Shown here: one piece after another, positions 35,610 to 44,513 of the stretch
How positions within the stretch are numbered: the first letter of the stretch is position 1
Layout: each line of letters opens with the position of its first letter
Assembly (NCBI RefSeq): GCF_900167465.1
Contig: NZ_FUWR01000001.1
Location: 303,269-367,268, forward strand
Length of the DNA stretch: 64,000 bases
Origin: Trichlorobacter thiogenes
Lineage (GTDB): Bacteria > Desulfobacterota > Desulfuromonadia > Geobacterales > Pseudopelobacteraceae
Direction of reading: 5' to 3'
The notes under the pieces: model-generated
The model's input: the letters and a program-made list of their open reading frames with translations, nothing else
Database searches by the model: none
What the model was told of the DNA's origin: nothing
Program-made: the position numbers and the translations under genes

Positions 35610-35909
35610 ATGGTCAGCAATAAAAACGATATCATCATGTTCCTGCAAACGCACAAGGATGAAATGGCGCAGCGTTTCGGTGTGGTGAGCGTCGGCCTCT
35701 TCGGTAGTTATGCCAGAGGAGAGGCTCGCGAGGATTCTGATATCGACATTGCCATAGAGATCAGATCTAAAAAGAAATCCTTGGGGAATTTTCTTGGCAT
35801 CAGGCGCTACCTTGAACAGCAGCTGGGCAAGACGGTTGATCTTGGCATTGAAAGCACCTTAAAGCCGTTGGCGCGTGAGATGGTCGCCAAGGAGATAATC
35901 CATGTCTAA
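35610..35909 (+). CDS. MntA-like nucleotidyltransferase antitoxin
   Basis: 99 residues with the minimal nucleotidyltransferase signature GLFGSYARGEAREDSDIDIA (residues about 30-49). In MntA-HepT pairs this protein AMPylates and neutralises the HEPN ribonuclease. AGGAG precedes the ATG. Its stop overlaps the next ORF by 8 bp, the usual operon form, but the partner is truncated. Confidence 0.87.
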   Translation: MVSNKNDIIMFLQTHKDEMAQRFGVVSVGLFGSYARGEAREDSDIDIAIEIRSKKKSLGNFLGIRRYLEQQLGKTVDLGIESTLKPLAREMVAKEIIHV

Positions 35910-36081
35910 ACGTTCGCAGCTTCTCTATTGCCAGGATATATTGGAATCAGGCGCGGCAATATCTTCGTATGTACAGGGTATAACCTGTGATGCCTTTATT
36001 CAGGATCGCATGCGTTACTCTGCGGTAATCCGGGAGTTTGAAATTATCGGTGAGGCCGTGGGTAAGCTGTGCAGAAGATAG
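35902..36081 (+). pseudogene. Truncated HepT (HEPN, DUF86) toxin
   Basis: 59 codons, MSKRSQLLYCQDILESGAAI then YSAVIREFEIIGEAVGKLCRR and a stop. The start matches the first half of the HepT family (normally about 110-115 residues). The second half, which holds the R-x4-6-H ribonuclease motif and helix 4, is missing, and no continuation is seen in other frames. The toxin is therefore probably dead, leaving the MntA-like gene an orphan. Confidence 0.75.
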
Positions 36082-36159
36082 TGAGCGGAATTAAGTAAAC
36101 TGTCCCCGGAATCTGGATTGATAGCGTAAACAAAAGAAACGTTGGTTGCAGGAAGCGAA

Positions 36160-36203
36160 GGGGGCAGGCGGCTTTTTATAAAGTAGCCGGCCCCCTTTTT
36201 TTG
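36160..36203 (+). terminator. Terminator after mntA-hepT remnant
   Basis: GGGGGC..GCCCCC stem with inner GGCT/AGCC pairing and an AT-rich loop, followed by seven Ts. Confidence 0.8.
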
Positions 36204-36319
36204 CCTTTTTGTTTCTAAAAGATGATGGTTCTGTCTCTGATACTTAAATTGTGCTTATGGTTAATATGCTGGTCATTAGGTGTGTTTATGCATAGTATTT
36301 TAGCCAACTCTCAGTCGCT

Positions 36320-36451
36320 ATGATTGACCGGATCGAGACGGCAATTCGTGTGAATTTGGAGAGGATCTGTGAAGAGGCGGAGCTGAGTCAGGTTGAGAGA
36401 AACTTTCTCTGTGGACGGCAGTTTCTCAATCCGTTTTCTATTGAGTGGTGA
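36320..36451 (+). other. Short ORF, possible gene remnant
   Basis: 43 codons, MIDRIETAIRVNLERICEEA then ELSQVERNFLCGRQFLNPF. It has no clear ribosome binding site and I do not recognise it. It might be a fragment of a larger protein lost when the neighbouring STAND gene was acquired. The rest of 36082-36536 shows only the terminator and AT-rich sequence, including AAACTGTCCCC at about 36096. Confidence 0.3.
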
Positions 36452-36536
36452 TCTAGAAGAACAAGAAATGGGCGAGCGATTTCACTCGGACCTTTTTGTT
36501 TTACAGAACTCTAAGTAGCTAGAGGAGTTTACAACG

Positions 36537-39500
36537 ATGTCAAAGGTCAACCAGATTCAACAGGCCCTTCTTGAGCTAGATGGGGGACAGTTCCAGAAGC
36601 TGGCAGACGCATATCTCGTCGGTAGAGGCGTTGGACGTGTTAACTCCATCGGCTCTGTTGTGGCTGCGAATAAGGTAAAGGTCGGTACACCTGACGCTCT
36701 TTTTGCGACACCAAATGGTACCTACATCTTTGCTGAGTACACCACGCAACAGGTTGGCCTGCTGGCTAAGATGAAGGGAGACCTCAGCAAGTGCTTTGAT
36801 GAAAGCAAGACTGGGATCCCTATCGACAAGATCGAACGAGTCATTTTTTGTTTCACTGGAAGGCTTGGCACCGGAGAGGAGAACGAGCTGGCTGAAGAGT
36901 GCCAGAAGAAGGGTGTAAATCTTGATCTATTCGGGATTGATGCTCTCGCTTTTGACCTGTACAGCAAATATCCCGGCCTTGCACTTGACTTCCTGGGAGT
37001 CCAGATAGATACCGGCCAGATCGTGCCACCCGAGCAGTTCATAACTATTTACAACAAAGGCAAGCTGGCGACTCGACTCGATCTCGGTTTTCACTTTCGG
37101 GAAGAGGAGCTTAGCAAATTGCTTAATGCGCTTGAGACAGAAAAACTGGTGATTGTCTCAGGGCGGGCCGGAGTTGGGAAATCGCGATTAGTGTTAGAAC
37201 TATTCAGGAGGTTTACGGATGCTCACCCTGAGTATGAAATGTTCTGTATTTTTGGACGCAATCGCGATTTATGGGAAGACCTCCAAACCCACTTCAGGAG
37301 ACCGGGCAAATTTCTCATACTCGTTGATGACGCAAACAGGGTGAGCAAATTCGACTATATCGTCGACATAATCTTGTATCAGCGCGAAGATCAGCAGATT
37401 AAGGTGGTCGTCACTGTTCGTGACTACGCGCTTGCAAAAGTCCTAGACGCAGCGCGTCCTTTGGGTGGTTGTGCTGAGGAGGAAATCGGGCCTTTTGCCG
37501 ATGATCAGATCAAAGGGCTTATCACTGACGAATATGATATTCACAACTACCATTATTTAAATCGTATCGCTGACATCGCACAAGGCAATCCAAGATTGGC
37601 AGTCATGGCTGCTGAAGTTGCAAAGTCTGAGTCATTGAGCAGTATCTCCGATGTGTCTGGACTCTACGACAGTTACTTTTCTTCAATCCGAGATGATCTA
37701 AAAGGTGAGGGTGCCGACTTACGAAGTACTGACCTTTTGAAAGTATCCGGCATCGTTTCCTTTTTCAAAGCAGTGGACCGCACAAACGAAGAGATGATGT
37801 GTACGGTCGAGAAAGCTTTCGGCATCCCCCGACTTGCCTTCTGGGAAGCGGCTGATCGCCTTCATGACCTGGAGGTGCTCAACATGCACGAGGATGAGGT
37901 TGTTCGTGTTTCCGATCAAGTTCTCGGGACCTACCTCTTCTATTTAGCTGTCTTCAAAGAACGTGCTATTGATTTTAGTGTCATCCTAGAGCATTTTTTT
38001 CCAAGGCTGAGACAACGGTTGATTGATTCGATCAACCCAGTTCTCAACGCTTTCGACAGCACGTACATCATCAATGAAATGCGTCCACACATCGAGGTGT
38101 TATATGCCAAGCTGGAGGAGGAGAGGGATACGCAGGGAATTCTGCATCTACTTGACGTTTTTTGGTTTGTAAAACGTACCGATACATTACTCTGGGCTCA
38201 GGAGATGATTGAGGAGTTGGAGATTGAGACGGTGGATGTTGTTGACGTCTCTTTCAAAAAAAGCTCTGAGGCGGTGTCTTCGCCTTCAATTTTAAGCATT
38301 CTCCGGCCGTTTGCCTGCTCCTATGTAGAAGAGGCCCGGATTGCGCTTGACCTCATTATCCGCTATGCAATCAAAAGGGCAAAAGAGATTCCGCTTATAC
38401 TCCGGGTGATTACCGAAGACTATGGTTTCATGCCGGAATCCTATCTAAGGAAGTTCGAAATCCAGCGCGGCGTTATTGATGTGCTCTCTGCCCATGTCAA
38501 AGACGGGAATCCATTTGTTTCGCGGCTATTTATGTCTATCGCTCTCGATTTTCTTGGTACCCACTTCAGTAATCACAAAGCGAAAGATAGGCGGACCATT
38601 GCTTTTTGCCAATTTGACTTACATGCTACGCCGGAACTGGTTTCCCTGCGTAAGGCGATCTGGGTGACACTGGCAAGTCTTTACATGGATTTAGATCTAC
38701 AGAAAGATGTGATGCGGTTGATTGCACGCTATTGCTCTGATCGTTACAGGTTAAGAGACAGTGACTTCGTGGAGAGTGATGCGAAGGAGGTACTTCCTTT
38801 CCTTGAGTCAGTCCTCACCCCAGAAAACTATCGACACTGCATCATACTAAACGACGTCCTTGACTTACTTGAACGGCACAAGATTAAGATCCCGGAAGGA
38901 TTACGAGAGCGATTCTGTAACAACACCTATCAAGTTGCCAGAACACTCCTGGAAGAGTATTTCGACCAAAAAATTGATGAGAGGTTATCTTACGAAGAAT
39001 TCTGGCAGCAGAAGCAGGCCAAATTGGAGCAGTTGACGGCTGGCTACACTTTTGACGATTACGCACTTTTTTTTGATCACTGCATGGTCATACAAGAGGC
39101 ACTGACCGAGAAACAAAACACCTACCAATTTGCCCTTGCAGTAGAAAATACACTCTGCCCGCTGGCAGAGCGAGACAGTGATCTATATGAGCTGGTGTTG
39201 GAATATTACCTCAGACTTCAAGAGCCAATAAGGCTTCCCGGCTACCAGCTTGTAAAGAAGCTTTATGATATTAGAGGTTTTGACGGCACCATTAGACTTC
39301 TGTCTGGGCCGGAGTACCCGACAAAACAACGATGGCTTTTCTATCTCCATGAGGTCCTTCCGGAAGAAGCTGTGGACAATGAAAAGCTTGCTCACCTCTA
39401 CAACCTCTACACAACAATAAATCTTTCAGATCTCCCTTATGGATTCGACTATCTCGTCAAATATCTCCCACTCGATTCGCGGATCGTCGCAAAGGTTGTA

Positions 39501-40322
39501 AGTACAATCATAGCAAAGCTGGCCAAACAGCCAGAATTTGTGGGAATTCTAGAACCATTATTCAATCCGCATATGGAAGTGGGCAAAAAGATACTTGAGG
39601 TGTTTGCACATGATCATCAGCTGCTTAAAGAGACCTATCTAGCCGTGGAGGCGGGTAACCGCCATAGTGACTACAACGGCAAGCTGTTTTCCCATCTTCT
39701 CGACATCGACCTAGCGTTTGCCGAAGAGTATGTGACCTGGAAATACAAGATATCTGGGAAGGGATGGTTAAGTAGCCACGATGACAGCAGGGATTACACT
39801 TTCATTTGGGAACGTACGGATCATCAAGAAGTTATTAATCTATTATTAAATGCCGTATATGAACATGAAAAGGATAGCTACATTTCAATCGATCCCTATC
39901 TCTTGGCATTTTTTAGGCTCAGAGAGGGGAGTAGCGATATGAGCATAGACATTAAGAAGAGGCAGGATGACTGTCTACTCCGGATCATCGCAGAAAGAAA
40001 CAAGGATATCAATATCATGCGCTATCTCTTCGGAGTCATTTCGGAGTTCTTGCCTGAGAGAAGGCTGGTCTTCGTTGAGCAGTTCGTTCAGCAAAACAAG
40101 AGCTTTGATGCCTTTGAAGGTCTCCCTTTGGAGCCAAATTCGTGGAGTAGCAATGGTAGCTGGGTGCCAGTACTCCAGGGACGTGTGAATTTCTGGGAGT
40201 CATTGCTGCCTATGTTGAACACTGTAGAACTCCTTCGGCACAAGCAGTATGTTGAGCGCCACATTAATGACTTGCACGCTAATATTGAGAGAGAGAAGAA
40301 AAAAGATTTTATGGAGGACTAG
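36537..40322 (+). CDS. STAND-type NTPase with nuclease-like N-terminus (candidate defence protein)
   Basis: 1261 residues. N-terminal domain (1-165) resembles a PD-(D/E)xK fold: GTPDALFATP (D53), then IFAEYTTQ (E67), with Thr where Lys is usual. NTPase domain (about 195-365): Walker A GRAGVGKSR (209-217), Walker B KFLILVDDAN (258-267), sensor TVRDYA (R295), and GNPRLAVMAA (350-359), the STAND GxP motif. The remaining 900 residues are helical and repeat-like, as in a TPR/ARM-type sensor arm; I see no named domain. Size and order fit Avs-like antiphage STAND proteins. GAGGAG precedes the ATG. More A/T-rich than neighbours and flanked by an MntA/HepT remnant and a Fic gene. Function is inferred. 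Confidence 0.72.
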   Translation: MSKVNQIQQALLELDGGQFQKLADAYLVGRGVGRVNSIGSVVAANKVKVGTPDALFATPNGTYIFAEYTTQQVGLLAKMKGDLSKCFDESKTGIPIDKIERVIFCFTGRLGTGEENELAEECQKKGVNLDLFGIDALAFDLYSKYPGLALDFLGVQIDTGQIVPPEQFITIYNKGKLATRLDLGFHFREEELSKLLNALETEKLVIVSGRAGVGKSRLVLELFRRFTDAHPEYEMFCIFGRNRDLWEDLQTHFRRPGKFLILVDDANRVSKFDYIVDIILYQREDQQIKVVVTVRDYALAKVLDAARPLGGCAEEEIGPFADDQIKGLITDEYDIHNYHYLNRIADIAQGNPRLAVMAAEVAKSESLSSISDVSGLYDSYFSSIRDDLKGEGADLRSTDLLKVSGIVSFFKAVDRTNEEMMCTVEKAFGIPRLAFWEAADRLHDLEVLNMHEDEVVRVSDQVLGTYLFYLAVFKERAIDFSVILEHFFPRLRQRLIDSINPVLNAFDSTYIINEMRPHIEVLYAKLEEERDTQGILHLLDVFWFVKRTDTLLWAQEMIEELEIETVDVVDVSFKKSSEAVSSPSILSILRPFACSYVEEARIALDLIIRYAIKRAKEIPLILRVITEDYGFMPESYLRKFEIQRGVIDVLSAHVKDGNPFVSRLFMSIALDFLGTHFSNHKAKDRRTIAFCQFDLHATPELVSLRKAIWVTLASLYMDLDLQKDVMRLIARYCSDRYRLRDSDFVESDAKEVLPFLESVLTPENYRHCIILNDVLDLLERHKIKIPEGLRERFCNNTYQVARTLLEEYFDQKIDERLSYEEFWQQKQAKLEQLTAGYTFDDYALFFDHCMVIQEALTEKQNTYQFALAVENTLCPLAERDSDLYELVLEYYLRLQEPIRLPGYQLVKKLYDIRGFDGTIRLLSGPEYPTKQRWLFYLHEVLPEEAVDNEKLAHLYNLYTTINLSDLPYGFDYLVKYLPLDSRIVAKVVSTIIAKLAKQPEFVGILEPLFNPHMEVGKKILEVFAHDHQLLKETYLAVEAGNRHSDYNGKLFSHLLDIDLAFAEEYVTWKYKISGKGWLSSHDDSRDYTFIWERTDHQEVINLLLNAVYEHEKDSYISIDPYLLAFFRLREGSSDMSIDIKKRQDDCLLRIIAERNKDINIMRYLFGVISEFLPERRLVFVEQFVQQNKSFDAFEGLPLEPNSWSSNGSWVPVLQGRVNFWESLLPMLNTVELLRHKQYVERHINDLHANIEREKKKDFMED

Positions 40323-40363
40323 TAGAGACTACCCCAGCAGGAATTTTAGGGACAGCAGACCTA

Positions 40364-40397
40364 TTAACGGAGGCGGCCAATCGGCCGCCTCCGTTAT
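40364..40397. terminator. Bidirectional hairpin between STAND gene and fic
   Basis: AACGGAGGCGGCC / GGCCGCCTCCGTT, 13 perfect pairs with a 4-nt loop, between two convergent genes. No long T tract. Confidence 0.65.
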
Positions 40398-40406
40398 ACC
40401 GCCATC

Positions 40407-41456
40407 TTATCTCCCCACCGAGTACCACGTTCCCTTACCCGAGCCATGTTGTTCCAAATATCCCTGCTGAACCAGTTGGCGCAGGTGCAGCTTGACCGTG
40501 TTGCGATTGGCGGACAGGAGGGTTACGGCATCGGCAATGGTGATCCTGCCTCGCTCCCTAGCGATGGTCAGCATATTTTCCTCCAGCGGCGCCAGCTTCT
40601 CCAGCAACTGTTCTTGCTCGATCTTGCCGAGCAGGATCTCTTTCTGCTTTTTCAGGCTGGTCAGGAAGAAACGCAGCCAGTCATCCAGATTTTCCTCTTC
40701 GCTTCGAATCAACTTCTGTGATGCCCGCAGTGCCCGGTAATAACCATCCTTGTTTTCCTCTACGATCCGTTCCAGCGAACTGTACGGCACATGGCGGTAG
40801 CCGCTTTGCAGGAGCAGCAGCGTGGTCAGGACACGGGAAAGGCGGCCATTGCCGTCCTGGAACGGGTGGATGGCCAGAAAGTGGACGACAAACGCTCCGA
40901 TCACCAGTAGCGGATGTAGCTCTTTCTCCCGCAGGGCGAACATTGTTCCGCTGACCAGTTCAGCCATCAGTCGCGGCGTGTCAAAAGGGGACGCTGTCTC
41001 AAAAACAACGCCGATGCTTTTGCCATCGGCATCAAAGGCCTCCACGTTGTTAGGCAGGGTCTTGTACTCTCCCCGGTGGGCACTATCTTTGCTGCTGTAC
41101 TTCAGGGTAATGCCGTGGAGCTGTTTGATGTGGTTCTCGGTAAAGGGGATATGCTTCCATGCATCATGGATCGTATTCATCGCCTCGGCGTAACCGGCTA
41201 CTTCCTCTTCATCACGGGAGCGGAACGATTGCATTTCCAGATTCGCTAGTAGCGTTTCAACCTGAAAATCAGACAGTCTGGATCCTTCAATTCTGGTGGA
41301 TGAGCCAACGGATTCAATGGTTGCCACACGTTTAAGCGAACCGAGCTTGTCAGGAGCCAGCCGGCCAAGCAGTTCCCAGCGTCCCTTGAATTCATCGAGT
41401 TCGGCGATAAGATTCAGTATCTGGGTAGTAATGGTAATTGAAGATGTTTTGATCAT
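40407..41456 (-). CDS. Fic family protein (AMP-transferase) with HTH C-terminus
   Basis: 349 residues. Fic core motif HPFQDGNGRLSR (197-208) with catalytic His and phosphate-binding GNGR. An N-terminal inhibitory helix motif S-x3-E-G (STRIEG, 53-58) marks a class II self-inhibited Fic protein. The C-terminus (about 290-345, ITIADAVTLLSANRNTVKLH) is a winged helix, so it may bind DNA. It would AMPylate a protein target when released from inhibition. A lone gene next to the STAND gene; could be a toxin, a regulator or housekeeping. Confidence 0.9.
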   Translation of the reverse strand: MIKTSSITITTQILNLIAELDEFKGRWELLGRLAPDKLGSLKRVATIESVGSSTRIEGSRLSDFQVETLLANLEMQSFRSRDEEEVAGYAEAMNTIHDAWKHIPFTENHIKQLHGITLKYSSKDSAHRGEYKTLPNNVEAFDADGKSIGVVFETASPFDTPRLMAELVSGTMFALREKELHPLLVIGAFVVHFLAIHPFQDGNGRLSRVLTTLLLLQSGYRHVPYSSLERIVEENKDGYYRALRASQKLIRSEEENLDDWLRFFLTSLKKQKEILLGKIEQEQLLEKLAPLEENMLTIARERGRITIADAVTLLSANRNTVKLHLRQLVQQGYLEQHGSGKGTWYSVGR

Positions 41457-41642
41457 AGGTTTGTGCTCCCACCCAAAACAATACCCTTAAATACCCACAA
41501 ACGCAATCAGGATTACCCATAAATATACCCGAAAACACCCGCATGAACACCTGATACAGAAAAGGGGACAGGTTGAATTCTAAAAATGCGCCTGTCCGCT
41601 AAGGTTCTAGAATGATCAACAAAACTAACGACCTCCATATCT

Positions 41643-42083
41643 TTATGCTGTTTTTAGCAGATAGCCATGCTCCTGCAAAATATCATACAGCATCCCCGCT
41701 GCTTCGGCGGTCAGGCTGCGGCAGGCTGTTCTGGTGTCGTCAGTGCTGAAACTGTCACGAAGGGTCTGGCAGATGCTGGCGTCGAAACGTGCTATGAATC
41801 GCTCCCGGTAGGCAGCGCTGATCCGGTAGGCCGTTTCTCTGCCCTGTTCCGGGGTTGTCCTGCCGCAAAGCAGGCCGATGGCAAGCACACCGCCGGTCAA
41901 TGCGCCGCATGCCTCCTGTCGGGAACCAGCCAGACCGCCGCCAAAGCCGGTCGCCATCCGGCAGGCGATCTCAGTTTGCTCAGGACAAAACAGTTGGGTG
42001 ATGGCTGATGCCACGGATTCAGCGCAATGCAGGCCGGACTCTGAGTGGGCAAGCGCCAGTTGTTTGACCTGTATACGACTCAT
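41643..42083 (-). CDS. C_GCAxxG_C_C family protein (redox-active type)
   Basis: 146 residues. Conserved cysteines in LHCAESV, IACRMATGFGGG, EACGALTGGVLAIGL and SICQTL give the C..GCAxxG..C..C pattern of PF09719; the family is thought to be redox-related. ATG 42083 follows AAGGAG and overlaps the upstream stop as ATGA; the frame to 42113 is less likely. Probably co-transcribed with the substrate-binding protein. Confidence 0.82.
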   Translation of the reverse strand: MSRIQVKQLALAHSESGLHCAESVASAITQLFCPEQTEIACRMATGFGGGLAGSRQEACGALTGGVLAIGLLCGRTTPEQGRETAYRISAAYRERFIARFDASICQTLRDSFSTDDTRTACRSLTAEAAGMLYDILQEHGYLLKTA

Positions 42084-42841
42084 GGATGTATACTCCTTTG
42101 TTGAGCTTCCCAAAGAATCTTTTCAACATCGATTGTGGCGGCAATAGCCTCCAGGTGGGCCATTACTTTGGGGGCGTCTGGATAATTCTTTGCAAGTACC
42201 AGATATACATCCTGTCTCGACAGAACTTCCCAGAGAATTCCCGGTATGGGCGTGGTCGCAAGAACTTCAGAAGCCGGTCCAACATAATCAATCACGTAAT
42301 CTGCACGTTGCACCGCCAGCATTCTGAATGCTGCAGTAGGGGTCTGCACGACATTGTTGGTGATCCGATTGCGTTTGTCGTCAAAGAATCTGAAGAGGCT
42401 ACCATAGCTGTAGCCGTGGATGGTAATGATGTTCTTGCCAGCCAGATCGTTAAGGCTCTTGATCGGTGCCTTGCCATCAAGGTGATACACCCGGATTTGC
42501 AAAACTGTCACGGGTTTGCGACTAAGTAAGCAACATTCCTGTAAGGCCGGAGATTTAACCAGCATGGAAAACTGCGCCGTACCGTCCTGCAGGCTCTTAA
42601 ACATCCTCGCGGCTGGATAGCTGCGGCTATGCCAGGGAATGTTAGCTTTGCTGAACAGTTTGTCTGCCACACACAGTAACGGGTTGAGCGGTTCACCTGT
42701 CTTGGCGGTGCGAGTCGTCCAGACAGATTGTTCGGGGGATACATACTCGATAAAGGCTGGCGATTTTAGAGGTGTATCATCAGCACCCCAAGTCGGAACA
42801 GTCATAGCCACCAATAGAAGCGTACTGAGCAGCTTTTTCAT
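42080..42841 (-). CDS. Periplasmic substrate-binding protein (SBP family 3-like)
   Basis: 253 residues. Signal peptide (1-19, ending TWG-ADD), then an amino-acid-binding-protein fold: SYPAARMFKSLQDGTAQFSM, SLNDLAGKNIITIHGYSYG (the usual LAGKxVGxxxGt strand) and ADYVIDYVGP. No permease or ATPase gene is next to it, so it may feed a sensor rather than a transporter. It lies between a sigma54 response regulator and a redox-type protein on one strand. Confidence 0.8.
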   Translation of the reverse strand: MKKLLSTLLLVAMTVPTWGADDTPLKSPAFIEYVSPEQSVWTTRTAKTGEPLNPLLCVADKLFSKANIPWHSRSYPAARMFKSLQDGTAQFSMLVKSPALQECCLLSRKPVTVLQIRVYHLDGKAPIKSLNDLAGKNIITIHGYSYGSLFRFFDDKRNRITNNVVQTPTAAFRMLAVQRADYVIDYVGPASEVLATTPIPGILWEVLSRQDVYLVLAKNYPDAPKVMAHLEAIAATIDVEKILWEAQQRSIHP

Positions 42842-42865
42842 CTGAGCTACCTCTCATCTCTATTT

Positions 42866-44275
42866 TTACAGGTCACGTTGCTTCAACCGTTTAGAGAGGG
42901 CCGGCTGCGAGATCCCCAGCAGGCGGGCTGCAATGGTCTGGTTGCCGTTGCTGCGCTGCATCGCCTCATTGACCAACAGCTCGGCTGCCTCGCTGAAGGT
43001 CGGTAGCCGTTCGCAGCAGAGAAACGGGTTGCGTCGTTCCGGGGCGGCTGTTGTCGGAGTGGCTGCCTGGGGGCCAATGGCGTTGATGAAGCGTTCCATA
43101 GAGAGTACACCGCCAGTGTGCAGACTGACCGCATCATAGACCAGCGCCTTCAGCTCCCGTACATTACCGGGAAAGGAGTAGGTGGCCAGCAACTGGGCCA
43201 GTTCCCGCGGGGCAGTTGGTTTTTTCTTGCCCAACGCCTGGGCCGCCTCAGCCAGAAAGTGTTCCAGCAACAGCGGGATGTCGCAGCGCCGGTCCCGCAG
43301 GGCTGGAATCCGTACCTGATGGGTCTTCAGGCGGTAGTAGAGATCACGCCGGAACTGGCCTGATGCCTCTTTAGTTGCCAGATCAGCATGGGTGGCCACG
43401 ATCACCCGAGCCCGTAAACGCTTGGGGCGATCACTGCCCAGCGGGTAGTATTCACCTTCCTGCAGCAGCCGCAGCAGCTTGACCTGCGAGGCGATGGAGA
43501 GATCACCGATTTCGTCCAGAAACAGGGTGCCGTCGCTGGCCTCTTCGATCATCCCTTTGCGGGGTTGGTCAGCACCGGTGTAGGCGCCGCGCTGGTGGCC
43601 AAAAAGGGTGTCGCTGAAGACGGTGTCATCCAATCCGGCCACGTTGACCGCCACCAGCGGTCCCTTGCAGCCGGAGGCAGCATGGGCAGCCCGTGCCAGC
43701 AGTTCCTTGCCAGTGCCACTTTCGCCAGTAATCAAGAGCGGTTGGGGGCTTTTAGCAACTGCTTCGATATAGGCGAACTGGGTCAGCATGGCTGGATCAC
43801 CAGTGACAAACGGGCTGAACAGTTCCGGTCTGCGCAGACCTCCGCTTAGCAGGCGGCTATGCATCTCCCGGTTTTCCCGCTCCAGCTCCAGCAACCTGAT
43901 CGCCCGCAGCACCCCGCCGGTCAGGCGATCCTCTTCCACGGTCTTGACAAAGTAGTCAAAGGCTCCTTTTTTGATGCAGTTAACCGCTGTTTCCACCTGA
44001 TTCAGGCCACTGATCACGATGCAGGTGATTTCAGGGTGCTGCTCAGCGATCAGGGTCAGCAGCTTTTCACCTGAGAGGTGGGGCATGGTCAGGTCCAGCA
44101 GCACCAGGCCAAACCCGCCCCCGGCCAGTATCTCCATGACTTGGCGGCTGTCAGCACAGCTGCGGATATTGGTGATGCCTGCAGAACGTTCAAGGGTCAG
44201 GGATACAGAGCGCAGCCAGGCCGGTTCATCATCCACCAGCAGGATGCCAAAGGAGGGGAAAAGGGGTTCAGACAT
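42866..44275 (-). CDS. Sigma54-dependent response regulator (NtrC family)
   Basis: 469 residues: receiver (1-125) with D61 (LVLLDLTMPHLSG) and K111; AAA+ domain with GESGTGKE Walker A, the sigma54-contact loop GAYTGAD, LFLDEIGDL Walker B; and a Fis-type HTH at the C-terminus (NGNQTIAARLLGISQPALSK). Activates sigma54 promoters when phosphorylated. No histidine kinase is adjacent. 24 bp upstream of the substrate-binding gene on the same strand. The 238 bp beyond its start (44276-44513) hold no gene I can see. Confidence 0.93.
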   Translation of the reverse strand: MSEPLFPSFGILLVDDEPAWLRSVSLTLERSAGITNIRSCADSRQVMEILAGGGFGLVLLDLTMPHLSGEKLLTLIAEQHPEITCIVISGLNQVETAVNCIKKGAFDYFVKTVEEDRLTGGVLRAIRLLELERENREMHSRLLSGGLRRPELFSPFVTGDPAMLTQFAYIEAVAKSPQPLLITGESGTGKELLARAAHAASGCKGPLVAVNVAGLDDTVFSDTLFGHQRGAYTGADQPRKGMIEEASDGTLFLDEIGDLSIASQVKLLRLLQEGEYYPLGSDRPKRLRARVIVATHADLATKEASGQFRRDLYYRLKTHQVRIPALRDRRCDIPLLLEHFLAEAAQALGKKKPTAPRELAQLLATYSFPGNVRELKALVYDAVSLHTGGVLSMERFINAIGPQAATPTTAAPERRNPFLCCERLPTFSEAAELLVNEAMQRSNGNQTIAARLLGISQPALSKRLKQRDL

Positions 44276-44513
44276 GTGCAGACTCCTTTATAGAGAACCG
44301 ATGAAAGGCCATGATGACAGAACGCAGATTCTACGGATTTACGGAGATCTTTAAACCTTAAGACGACAGTTACTCATGTGGTGCCGTAGAGTACGCGGAG
44401 AAAATCGGTGTGTTACGAAAACGGAAGGAGTAGCCCGACGTGTTTGCCCATAAATACGGTAACTACTTGATGTTAACCTTTGCGTCTCCGCCTCTTGCGT
44501 GAGTAATGCTGTT

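Noticed and set aside
43000-44513. Small ORFs upstream of the sigma54 regulator (44276-44513)
   Set aside because: No ribosome binding sites or conserved features; treated as intergenic.
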